Assembly (NCBI GenBank): GCA_003222935.1
Contig: QHXL01000309.1
Location: forward strand, 1-5,821
From: Acidobacteriota bacterium
GTDB lineage: Bacteria > Acidobacteriota > Blastocatellia > Pyrinomonadales > Pyrinomonadaceae
Length of the DNA stretch: 5,821 nt
Direction of reading: 5' to 3'
Shown: positions 1-5,821 of the stretch, in pieces
How the letters are laid out: every line of letters begins with the position of its first letter
Numbering within the stretch: position 1 is the first letter of the stretch
Notes under the pieces: generated by a model
Database searches by the model: none
Seen by the model: only the letters and a program-made list of their open reading frames with translations
What the model was told of the DNA's origin: nothing
Program-made: the position numbers and the translations under genes

Positions 1-15
1 ACCTTTAGCGACGTA

Positions 16-33
16 GCAGGCGGGGACGCCTGC
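16..33. repeat. GC-rich REP-like hairpin
   Basis: GCAGGCG at 16-22 and CGCCTGC at 27-33 form a perfect 7-bp stem closed by the loop GGGA. An alternative fold pairs GGGAC (23-27) with GTCCC (35-39). The two overlapping foldings and the intergenic location resemble the small palindromic elements dispersed through some bacterial genomes. No second full copy is present in the window, so the repeat status is inferred. No T-tract follows on either strand, so it does not look like an intrinsic terminator. Confidence 0.45.
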
Positions 34-290
34 GGTCCCAGCACGAGCGAATACTTTAATTCTACGACGCCATTGTACTTGAGTGGGGACAGGAGGACGC
101 CCTTCAACTTAGATACAACCCTGGTTTTGGACGCTCGGCAAAAGCAGCCGCACTCGCGGCAAAACGAAGTGCTTGCTCTGGACGCCTGGTCAATTTCTTC
201 GGTCACACGAGCATGGTCTGCCGTTTAGATGCGCCTCATGATTCTAGTTGTAGCGCGGCACACCCGCAATGCTTTGAACCAGACAGACTG

Positions 291-296
291 AAGGAG
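291..296 (+). promoter_or_regulatory. Ribosome binding site of the di-iron protein gene
   Basis: AAGGAG lies five bases before the ATG at 302. This is a near-consensus Shine-Dalgarno and supports that start over the later in-frame Met codons. Confidence 0.85.
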
Positions 297-301
297 ACAT
301 C

Positions 302-1216
302 ATGATTACGACCACATACAACTATCAGGAAACTTTGGCAGCTTCGGTAAAAGCGAATTGGCGCGTCGAAGACATCATTGGCGGTGACAAGCGCCTCGAT
401 TTCACCAAGCCTTTTATGCCCGACTCGCTGGCGCGAGTTGAATCGATGCAGTTCTTGACCGGCGACGAGAAGATACTGCTCAACCAAATTCGCGGCTATG
501 GCTATCTAAGCACATTCATCATAGTCGAAGAATTCATTCTGCCTTTTGTGCTGGACCACGTGCGGCCGCACCTGAATGAGGATGACTATCGCACCCGGGC
601 ACTTTTGCAATTCGCTAGTGAAGAGGCCAAGCACATCCAGTTGTTCAGGGAATTCGCCGAGGAATTCAACGCAGGCTTCGTGACCAACTGCGAAACCATT
701 GGCCCGGCTGAGGAGATCGGAAACGCCGTCCTGGCTCACAGTCCGTTGGGCGTGGCGCTCGTCATTCTCGGAATCGAATGGACGACCCAGCAACACTATC
801 TCGAGAGCGTTCGCGACGACAACGAACTCGATCCGCAATTTAAGAGCCTACTGCGACATCACTGGATCGAAGAGGCGCAACACACTAAGGTTGACACGCT
901 GATGGTCCAGGCACTGACCGACAATCTGACTCCAGCTCAGATTGAAAAAGGCCTTGGCGATTACGCGTCTATCGGAGGCTTAGTCGACGGTGGGCTGAAT
1001 CAGCAAGTTGAATTTGATCTGCAGGCTTTGCAACGCGCCACTGGGCGAATTCTAAATAAAGCTGAACAGGACCAATTTCGCACGATTCAATTACAGGCCC
1101 TGCGTTGGACCTATCTTGGGTCGGCCATGATCCATCCGAAGTTTCTCGCAACCGTGGGTCAGTTCAGTGCCGACGGGCGCAAGCAAATTGAAGAAATGGC
1201 GCCCGCGTTCAGCTGA
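302..1216 (+). CDS. AurF-like ferritin-fold di-iron oxygenase (putative)
   Basis: The 304-aa product is all-helical in character, has no signal peptide and is probably cytoplasmic. The sequence shows the ligand set of a carboxylate-bridged di-iron centre: Glu76/Glu77, then Glu107-Glu108-x2-His111, then Glu159, then His187-x3-Glu191-x2-His194. The first part fits the published AurF-type motif E-x28-37-DE-x2-H with Glu in place of Asp. The HxxxExxH in the last helix, which supplies a third histidine, is characteristic of AurF (p-aminobenzoate N-oxygenase) and CmlI rather than of ordinary ferritins. In that family the centre activates O2 to oxidise aryl-amines. The substrate here cannot be read from sequence, and no biosynthetic partners lie nearby. 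Length is slightly below that of AurF (about 336 aa). The start is fixed by the strong Shine-Dalgarno at 291-296. An R2-like or other ferritin-like oxidase is the main alternative; the di-iron call is firm, the N-oxygenase call moderate. Confidence 0.75.
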   Translation: MITTTYNYQETLAASVKANWRVEDIIGGDKRLDFTKPFMPDSLARVESMQFLTGDEKILLNQIRGYGYLSTFIIVEEFILPFVLDHVRPHLNEDDYRTRALLQFASEEAKHIQLFREFAEEFNAGFVTNCETIGPAEEIGNAVLAHSPLGVALVILGIEWTTQQHYLESVRDDNELDPQFKSLLRHHWIEEAQHTKVDTLMVQALTDNLTPAQIEKGLGDYASIGGLVDGGLNQQVEFDLQALQRATGRILNKAEQDQFRTIQLQALRWTYLGSAMIHPKFLATVGQFSADGRKQIEEMAPAFS

Positions 1217-1269
1217 GGGCTTGCCTTAGGTGAACTTTAGCGACGAGTATGAGCCTTGGTTGTTAGGTT

Positions 1270-1294
1270 TCCCGCGTCAGTCATTGGCGCGGGA
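1270..1294 (+). other. Strong intergenic stem-loop
   Basis: TCCCGCG (1270-1276) pairs perfectly with CGCGGGA (1288-1294). In the + strand RNA the stem continues inward through U-G, C-G, A-U and G-U pairs to a three-base loop (UCA), giving about 11 pairs. It sits 53 bases after the stop of the di-iron gene and 77 bases before the carbonic anhydrase ATG. The bases after it are ATAACC-like and not a U-run, so it is not a classical intrinsic terminator. It may instead stabilise a 3' end, act with Rho, or be part of a structured leader. Confidence 0.5.
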
Positions 1295-1304
1295 TAACCG
1301 GTAA

Positions 1305-1334
1305 CCACTAGGTGGATTAGCGGGGGCGAAGCCC
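1305..1334 (+). other. Two small hairpins in the carbonic anhydrase leader
   Basis: CCAC (1305-1308) and GTGG (1312-1315) can close over TAG. GGGC (1324-1327) and GCCC (1331-1334) can close over GAA; the core GCGAAGC is a heptamer known for forming an unusually stable mini-hairpin in DNA. With the larger stem at 1270-1294 they make three consecutive foldable segments. I recognise no named riboswitch or RNA family, and no function is assigned. Confidence 0.3.
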
Positions 1335-1356
1335 TGACCTCGCATTTGAAATTAGT

Positions 1357-1362
1357 GAGGTG
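1357..1362 (+). promoter_or_regulatory. Ribosome binding site deciding the carbonic anhydrase start
   Basis: GAGGTG lies nine bases before the ATG at 1372. A GTG at 1360 is in the same frame but overlaps this Shine-Dalgarno and has no usable one of its own, so the ATG is preferred. Using it shortens the protein by four residues and leaves a cleaner signal-like N-terminus beginning MTIKR. Confidence 0.65.
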
Positions 1363-1371
1363 ACTAAGGCC

Positions 1372-2049
1372 ATGACTATCAAGCGTCTGTTCAACTTGGC
1401 AATTGGGTCTTTATTGTTCTGCTCTCTGGCTATTTTTGGTCCGGGACAGAAGAGGGTAGATGGAGTGACGGCCGATTCTGTCCTGGCAGAATTGAAAGCC
1501 GGGAATGCACATCACATAGCTCATCGTTACCAACATCCTCACGAAACTGCGACGCGACAGCGCGAACTTGTTTCTGTCCAACATCCGCACGCGGAGGTTC
1601 TGAGCTGCGCAGATTCGCGTGTCCCTCCTGAACTAATATTTGATCAGGGTCTCGGAGACCTGTTTATCGTCCGCGTAGCTGGAAACGTAGTGTCAGATAT
1701 CGAACTCGGTAGCCTGGAATACGGCGCGGAACACTTGCATGTTGCTTTGCTGGTAGTCATGGGCCATCAACATTGTGGCGCCGTTACCGCGGCGATCGAG
1801 GGCGGAGAAGCAGCAGGTCATATCGGAGCGCTGATCGATCTGCTGCGTCCGGCTGTAGAAAAGACTCGTGGTTTGCCAGGCGACCCGGTAGAGAACGCTG
1901 TGAAAGTCAACGTCGAGATGGTGGTGAAACAACTCCGCACGTCAACTCCGGTATTAGCCGAACTGGTTTCGCATGGAAAACTGAAAGTGGTAGGAGCGGT
2001 CTATTCGCTAGAGACGGGAAGGGTGACGTGGCTACCCGATACTCCCTGA
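1372..2049 (+). CDS. Beta-class carbonic anhydrase, exported or membrane-anchored
   Basis: The 225-aa product should interconvert CO2 and bicarbonate with a zinc ion. Numbered from the ATG at 1372, zinc ligands are visible as Cys79 in SCADSR, then His132 and Cys135 in GHQHCG. The Asp81/Arg83 dyad of active beta-class enzymes is present, and the following PPELIFDQGLGDLF and RVAGN segments are typical. No key residue is missing, so it is probably active. Residues 3-5 are Ile-Lys-Arg and 7-23 are hydrophobic, which indicates Sec export or an N-terminal anchor. I see no clear AxA cleavage site, and the LLFC around Cys17 is a poor lipobox. A His-rich stretch (His47, 48, 51, 55, 57, 71, 73) precedes the active site. 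A GTG at 1360 is a less likely start. The gene follows the di-iron gene by 155 bp on the same strand and faces the large - strand gene across 25 bp. Confidence 0.9.
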   Translation: MTIKRLFNLAIGSLLFCSLAIFGPGQKRVDGVTADSVLAELKAGNAHHIAHRYQHPHETATRQRELVSVQHPHAEVLSCADSRVPPELIFDQGLGDLFIVRVAGNVVSDIELGSLEYGAEHLHVALLVVMGHQHCGAVTAAIEGGEAAGHIGALIDLLRPAVEKTRGLPGDPVENAVKVNVEMVVKQLRTSTPVLAELVSHGKLKVVGAVYSLETGRVTWLPDTP

Positions 2050-2074
2050 ATCAACAGAAGATGCTTGGGCGTTG

Positions 2075-5000
2075 CTATGGCGAATAGCTGATCTTATGTA
2101 CCGACCCGCCGTACTGGAGATAGTACAGACTCCCGTCTGGACCCACTGACAGAGCTAGGGGAAAGTCGAGTTTCGTCGCGAACACGCTGGAGGTTCCGTT
2201 TTGTGGATCGAGAACATTTATCCAGCCATTGCAAAAATCTGAAAAGAAATATTTGCCAGTATAGGACACGGGGAATTGATTGCTGGCAGGGTTATAAAAC
2301 GTCCCCCCGGTGATCGAACACCCAACCGTGTTGCCGCTACCGTGCCCGTACGCATAAATCGGATCTCGATAACTCGGGTTGTTCGCAATCCCCTCAACAT
2401 TGGGCCAGCCATAATTGGAGCCAGCAAGCGCATCATTAATCTCTTCCCATGTATTCTCACCCACGTCGTTGACAAACATCCTTCCGGTGCCCGGCTGCAC
2501 CGCAAAAGTGAATGGCATACGCAAACCTGACGCCCAGATAGCCTTCTTGGTTCCTACGACATTGACGTCGCTGAAGAAGGGATTATCAGACGGGATCGAA
2601 CCATCAGCATTAAGGCGCAACATCTTGCCCCAGAAGTTTGTAAACACCTGTGCATCGTTCGACGGTGGATCGAATTCGTTGGTGCCCACAATGATGTAGA
2701 GCTTGCCATCGGCGCCGAAGTTGATGGCGCCACCCAGTCCCGCAGAAATCCGCTGGTCCTCCAGCTCGAAAATGATTTCTTCTGTACCGAGATTGCTCGT
2801 ATCACCATTGGCAGTAAAACGACTAATGCGATTGTGGGCAGGGTTGGTGTTTACCGTGTAATCGACATAGACGTAATGGTTAGTCTGGAAATCCGGGTGG
2901 AAGGCGATCCCGAGCAGCCCGCGTTCGTTCGAGGAGTCGATGTTCGCAAGAGTCAGGAAGGGATCAGGAAGCAGGACCCCATCTTTGACTATTCGAATTC
3001 GTCCGTCCTGCTCGCAGATAAAGAGGCGTCCATCAGGAGCAAAGGCCATCGTAATCGGCTTCACGAGTTGATCAGAGATCAGTGACGCCGAAAAACCTGG
3101 AGGCAAAGTCGGACAACCGTACGCTTCAATTTCGACTATGCGGCTGTAATGCGCATCATTGGTTGGAGAATTATTAACGACCACTCTGATCTTGTCCGTG
3201 GTAATCGCCGGGAAAGTGAACTTTCGCTTAACCAAATTGTTGTTGGTGACAACGCCGCCGGGAATATCGACAAAAGCAGCGCCATTCCAGTACTGCACAT
3301 TGAAGCTGGTGATGCCATAGAGCGAGAACGTAGTAGCGTCGTTCACCGCGGAGCCGGAATTGAAGTTGTCCTTCAACGTGAATACATCTATTTCCGTGAT
3401 GCTCTGACTCCCATTGAAGTTAACTTGTAAGGAGTCAGGGAAGGCTCCGTTGGTAGCATCGTTCCAGCCACCCGCTGTGGCCCAGTTATTACCATCATGC
3501 TCTCCGTCAATCGCGCTTGAGGCCGGGAAGTTCAGACTATATTGCGAAGAGGCAATAACTGAAGCTCCTGAGCTGGCGAGCGCGACATTGGTGGAAGAGC
3601 ACGGTGTAGGGCTTGGCGACGGCGACGGCGACGGACTTGGACTTGGCGATGGACTTGGTGATGGAGTTGGTGTTGGTGTCGGATCGGAACAGACCTCGAA
3701 AGCTTCAACCTCAACGATGCGACTGAAATGACCGCTATTAACAGGAGAGTTATTTACCAGCACCCGAATCTTGTTAGTCGTGACTGAAGCGAAAACAAAC
3801 TTTCTTTTGACGAGGTTGTTCCCGGTCACATTTCCGCCGGACACATCTGTAAACGCTGCGCCGTCCCAGTACTGCACCTGAAAACCAGTAATGCCATAGA
3901 GTGTAAAAGTGGTGCTGTCATTCACAGTTGAACCGGAATTGAAGTCGTCCTTCAAGGTGTAGAGATCAATTTCACCAATCGTGCGTTCCGTGTTGAAGCT
4001 CACCTCGAGAGTGTCAGGGAAGACCCCAGCATTTGCGTCATTCCAACCTCCGCCGGATCCCCAGGCATTGCCGTCATGCTCACCATCAATCGCACTATTC
4101 GCGGGATACGAACCACTGTACTGCGACGAAGCTATTACCGTTGATCCTAATGACGCGAGCGCCACGTTACTCGATGTGCACGGTGTTGGCGTTGGACTTG
4201 GCGTAGGTGTTGGACTTGGACTTGGCGATGGCGTGGGTGTTGGACTCGGCGTGGGTACCGATGAGCACACGTACGCCTCTACCTCGACAATTCGGCTGAA
4301 CTGCCCTCCAGCTGAACCGTTCACTACTACGCGAATCTTGTCGGTGGTGATTGAGGGGAATACAAACTTCCGCTTTACGAAGTTGTTGCCCGTGACATTG
4401 CCGTCAGGCACGTCGACAAACGCTGCTCCATTCCAATATTGGACCTGAAAACTGGTAATACCGTATTGCGAGAAAGTGGTGGCATCAGTGACGGTCGACC
4501 CGGAGTTGTAATCATCCTTCAGGGTAAATACGTCTATCTCGCAAATGGTGCGTGTGGCGTTGAGATCGATTTGCAGCACATCAGGGAATGCTCCAGCAGA
4601 ATCGTCATTCCAGCCGCCACCCTGTGCCCAGCTGTTTCCATCATGTTCCCCATCATTTGCCCCGCCCGCAGGAAACAGAATGCTGTACTGAGATGACGCC
4701 GTCGCAGTAGCTCCCATGGCAGCAAGGGCCACATTGTTTGAAGGCTGATCAGAGTAATCAATTTTATAGACGCTGCCGGTGCCTCGCGAAAGATAGTAAA
4801 GGCTGCCATCTGGCGCGATCAGGAGATCCACGGGCAGCGAAAGTCCAGTCGCGAAGGGAACTGCGGTACCGGTAGCCGGATCGAACCTGCGAATCCAGCC
4901 GCTGCAGAAGTCTGCATAAAAGTACTTGCCTACATACTCTGCCGGAAACTGAAAATTGGCAGGGTTATAAAAGGCGCCGCCAGTAATTGCGCAACCGGTG

Positions 5001-5821
5001 GATGAATCTCCTGAGGGCTGATGGCCATACTGAAATAGCGGATCCGTAAAGCCTGACACCTGGCAAGCGCCTTCACAGTTAGGCCAACCATAGTTTGCCC
5101 CTGCGATCCCGTCGTCAATTTCTTCAAAAACGCTTTGGCCCACATCATTGATGAACATTCTTCCCGTGCCGGGTTGAAAGGTGAACGTGAACGGATTGCG
5201 CAACCCGAGTGCCCATATGGAGCGATTGTTTCCGGAGGCGGTATTGAAGAATGGGTTATCAGTTGGAATCGAACCGTTAGAGTCGATTCGCAAGACCTTT
5301 CCGAGCACATTGTTAGGAGTTTGCGAGTTCGAAGGAGTCGCATTGTCGCCCGTCGCGACGTACAGTTTCCCATCGGGCCCAAAGTGAATTGCGCCTCCAT
5401 TGTGATTGTCGGCGCTACTGAGGCTGTCGAGTTCCAGAAGGATTAACTCGCTGTCCGCCACAGCCACATCGCCGTTAGCGGTGAACCGGCTGACGCGGTT
5501 GTGGATGGTTGGACTATTCGAGGTGTAATAAAGGTAGATCCACTGGTTCGCAGAAAAGTTTGGATCAAACGCGATTCCCAGGAGGCCTCGCTCACCGCTC
5601 GCGTTGACCGGCAAAGTTATGAAAGGGTCAGGAAGCAAAGCGCCGTTTTTGATAACGCGAAGGCTGCCGTTCTGTTGACAGACGAAGATACGACCGTCTG
5701 GTGCCATGGCCATTGCTGTAGGACCAGTCATACCGCCGGCATACAGAACTTGAGTAAAGCCGAGCGGGAAAGTCGCAGCGCTGACAGGGAGTAAGAACCA
5801 CACCGCCGGGAAGACAAGAGC
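2075..5821 (-). CDS. Exported double GSDH propeller protein with three F5/8C-like domains (5' partial)
   Basis: The frame ends at TAG (2077-2075) and is open through the window edge. A GTG at 5803 would give 1242 aa, but the codons before it read ALVFPA and continue the hydrophobic core of a signal peptide ending near VSAA, so the true start lies beyond 5821. Numbered from that GTG, the order is: GSDH (PQQ-dependent glucose/sorbosone dehydrogenase, six-bladed propeller) about 10-350; F5/8C-like domains 357-513, 546-705 and 739-897; Pro-rich linkers 516-541 and 707-734; second GSDH about 903-1240. Propeller 1 shows ERGLLGIAFDP, His134 in DNHNGGAI, Arg202-Asn203, NDVG, NYGWP and ITGGAFYNP, as in the PQQ enzymes that oxidise sugars or aldoses. 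Propeller 2 keeps the same order but has Gly1022 and Met1096 at the His and Asn positions. The F5/8C-like domains probably bind carbohydrate outside the cell. The chain ends right after the last blade with no sorting tail. Substrate and cofactor use are inferred. Confidence 0.88.
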   Translation of the reverse strand, partial: ALVFPAVWFLLPVSAATFPLGFTQVLYAGGMTGPTAMAMAPDGRIFVCQQNGSLRVIKNGALLPDPFITLPVNASGERGLLGIAFDPNFSANQWIYLYYTSNSPTIHNRVSRFTANGDVAVADSELILLELDSLSSADNHNGGAIHFGPDGKLYVATGDNATPSNSQTPNNVLGKVLRIDSNGSIPTDNPFFNTASGNNRSIWALGLRNPFTFTFQPGTGRMFINDVGQSVFEEIDDGIAGANYGWPNCEGACQVSGFTDPLFQYGHQPSGDSSTGCAITGGAFYNPANFQFPAEYVGKYFYADFCSGWIRRFDPATGTAVPFATGLSLPVDLLIAPDGSLYYLSRGTGSVYKIDYSDQPSNNVALAAMGATATASSQYSILFPAGGANDGEHDGNSWAQGGGWNDDSAGAFPDVLQIDLNATRTICEIDVFTLKDDYNSGSTVTDATTFSQYGITSFQVQYWNGAAFVDVPDGNVTGNNFVKRKFVFPSITTDKIRVVVNGSAGGQFSRIVEVEAYVCSSVPTPSPTPTPSPSPSPTPTPSPTPTPCTSSNVALASLGSTVIASSQYSGSYPANSAIDGEHDGNAWGSGGGWNDANAGVFPDTLEVSFNTERTIGEIDLYTLKDDFNSGSTVNDSTTFTLYGITGFQVQYWDGAAFTDVSGGNVTGNNLVKRKFVFASVTTNKIRVLVNNSPVNSGHFSRIVEVEAFEVCSDPTPTPTPSPSPSPSPSPSPSPSPSPTPCSSTNVALASSGASVIASSQYSLNFPASSAIDGEHDGNNWATAGGWNDATNGAFPDSLQVNFNGSQSITEIDVFTLKDNFNSGSAVNDATTFSLYGITSFNVQYWNGAAFVDIPGGVVTNNNLVKRKFTFPAITTDKIRVVVNNSPTNDAHYSRIVEIEAYGCPTLPPGFSASLISDQLVKPITMAFAPDGRLFICEQDGRIRIVKDGVLLPDPFLTLANIDSSNERGLLGIAFHPDFQTNHYVYVDYTVNTNPAHNRISRFTANGDTSNLGTEEIIFELEDQRISAGLGGAINFGADGKLYIIVGTNEFDPPSNDAQVFTNFWGKMLRLNADGSIPSDNPFFSDVNVVGTKKAIWASGLRMPFTFAVQPGTGRMFVNDVGENTWEEINDALAGSNYGWPNVEGIANNPSYRDPIYAYGHGSGNTVGCSITGGTFYNPASNQFPVSYTGKYFFSDFCNGWINVLDPQNGTSSVFATKLDFPLALSVGPDGSLYYLQYGGSVHKISYSP
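3113..3589 (-). repeat. F5/8C-like domain copy 3
   Basis: Encodes residues 739-897, flanked by Cys735 and Cys897. It keeps NVALASSG, AIDGEHDGN, TLKDNFNSGSAVNDATTF, NLVKRKF and SRIVEIEAYGC. It passes into the second propeller through only a short PTLPP segment, so the two Pro-rich linkers isolate copy 2 while copies 1 and 3 are attached closely to their propellers. Confidence 0.75.
3603..3680 (-). repeat. Hexanucleotide array encoding Pro-rich linker 2
   Basis: Again 13 GGNNNN units on the + strand, the same number as linker 1. It includes three perfect tandem GGCGAC copies at 3615-3632 and two GGACTT copies at 3633-3644. On the - strand it encodes most of residues 707-734, an Asp-Pro followed by thirteen Thr-Pro or Ser-Pro dipeptides, between F5/8C-like copies 2 and 3. 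The uninterrupted run of Ser-Pro distinguishes it from linker 1. Confidence 0.85.
3689..4168 (-). repeat. F5/8C-like domain copy 2
   Basis: Encodes residues 546-705. It shares the NVALAS opening, the AIDGEHDGN loop, TLKDDFNSGSTVNDSTTF, VTGNNLVKRKF and SRIVEVEA segments with the other copies, about two-thirds identity by eye. Cys542 and Cys705 flank the domain and could form a disulfide that ties its ends together. Confidence 0.75.
4182..4259 (-). repeat. Hexanucleotide array encoding Pro-rich linker 1
   Basis: On the + strand this is 13 consecutive six-base units of the form GGNNNN (for example GGACTT, GGTGTT, GGCGTG). Read on the - strand it encodes 13 X-Pro dipeptides (residues 516-541, mostly Thr-Pro and Ser-Pro) that join F5/8C-like copies 1 and 2. 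Such sequences form extended, protease-tolerant spacers in secreted enzymes. Gain or loss of a unit keeps the frame. Confidence 0.85.
4265..4735 (-). repeat. F5/8C-like domain copy 1
   Basis: Encodes residues 357-513 of the large protein, directly after the first propeller with no linker. It opens NVALAAMGATATASSQYS, carries the loop DGEHDGN-x-W (384-392) and ends SRIVEVEAYVC. These match the beta-sandwich of discoidin/F5/8C or CBM32-like domains. Unlike the other two copies it has no Cys before the first strand, but has Cys421 inside the domain as a possible partner for Cys513. Confidence 0.75.

Larger units (their letters stand above)
1..301. other. Non-coding upstream region of the di-iron gene
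   Basis: I see no convincing gene in this stretch. One + strand frame is open from 60 to the TGA at 303-305, but it has no ATG before 213 and its translation resembles no family I know. It holds a GC-rich hairpin at 16-33 and a smaller one at 147-160 (GCCGC, loop ACTC, GCGGC). The octamer CGGCAAAA occurs at 136-143 and again at 157-164, a spacing of 21 bases or about two helical turns. I could not pick a convincing -35/-10 promoter pair, so the promoter of the downstream gene is undetermined. The left edge may contain the end of a repeat element that continues outside the window. Confidence 0.6.

Noticed and set aside
74..115. A promoter from TTGTAC or TTGAGT with TAGATA
   Set aside because: Spacing between the candidate -35 and -10 boxes is far from 16-18 bases, so no reliable promoter can be called.
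506..838. A 110-aa - strand frame opposite the di-iron gene
   Set aside because: Its translation resembles no family, and the + strand frame has complete di-iron ligands and a strong Shine-Dalgarno.
2074..2088. GCTAT-GGCGA-ATAGC stem between the convergent genes as a bidirectional terminator
   Set aside because: Only five base pairs, mostly inside the end of the - strand coding region, with no T-run on either side. I see no intrinsic terminator in the 25-bp gap.
3414..3731. A 105-aa + strand frame with a Gly-Asp/Gly-Leu repeat
   Set aside because: Antisense shadow of linker 2 and the neighbouring domain, for the same reason.
3603..4259. The hexamer arrays as a CRISPR or regulatory iteron array
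   Set aside because: The units are six bases, in frame with a Pro-rich linker and without spacers, so they are explained by coding for X-Pro dipeptides.
3981..4448. A 155-aa + strand frame with a Gly-Val/Gly-Leu repeat
   Set aside because: It is the antisense shadow of F5/8C-like copy 1, linker 1 and the edge of copy 2; the Gly-rich part is simply the complement of the X-Pro codons. No Shine-Dalgarno or recognisable domain.
4930..5400. A 156-aa - strand frame inside the large gene
   Set aside because: Same-strand alternate frame of propeller 1. The main frame carries clear family motifs throughout, so this is a by-product.
5801..5803. GTG as the true start of the large - strand gene
   Set aside because: The frame continues upstream to the window edge with hydrophobic codons (ALVFPA) that belong to the signal-peptide core, and a positively charged n-region is missing; the real start is outside the window.

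Overview
The window carries three protein genes: two on the + strand and one long gene on the - strand that converges on them. The composition is moderate (roughly 50-55% GC by eye) and the spacing is bacterial. The best guess for the source is an environmental, Acidobacteriota-like bacterium, possibly Blastocatellia. This rests on the large exported glucose/sorbosone-dehydrogenase-like protein joined to F5/8C-like domains by Thr/Ser-Pro linkers, and on the hairpin-rich intergenic DNA. That placement is an inference from general knowledge; there is no rRNA or marker gene here to confirm it.

Layout. Bases 1-301 hold no convincing gene. They contain a compact GC-rich hairpin near the left edge and a good Shine-Dalgarno before the first gene. 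Bases 302-1216 (+) encode a 304-aa ferritin-like di-iron protein whose ligand pattern matches the AurF-type N-oxygenase family. Bases 1217-1371 are a structured spacer with an 11-bp hairpin and two small ones. Bases 1372-2049 (+) encode a beta-class carbonic anhydrase with an N-terminal export or anchor segment. After a 25-bp gap, bases 2075-5821 (-) encode a very large exported protein whose 5' end lies outside the window. Its order is: PQQ-type glucose/sorbosone dehydrogenase (GSDH) propeller, three near-identical F5/8C-like (discoidin-like) domains separated by two Pro-rich linkers, then a second GSDH propeller.

How they fit together. The carbonic anhydrase and the double-propeller protein are both predicted to act outside the cytoplasmic membrane, while the di-iron protein looks cytoplasmic. 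Nothing shows that the three share a pathway. The two + strand genes are 155 bp apart and may not be co-transcribed. The most unusual item is the - strand protein: the second propeller keeps the GSDH fold signatures but has lost the position of the catalytic His and the Asn after the conserved Arg, which suggests one active and one degenerate, perhaps binding, propeller. I did not find CRISPR arrays, tRNAs, insertion sequences or a recognisable novel multi-gene system.
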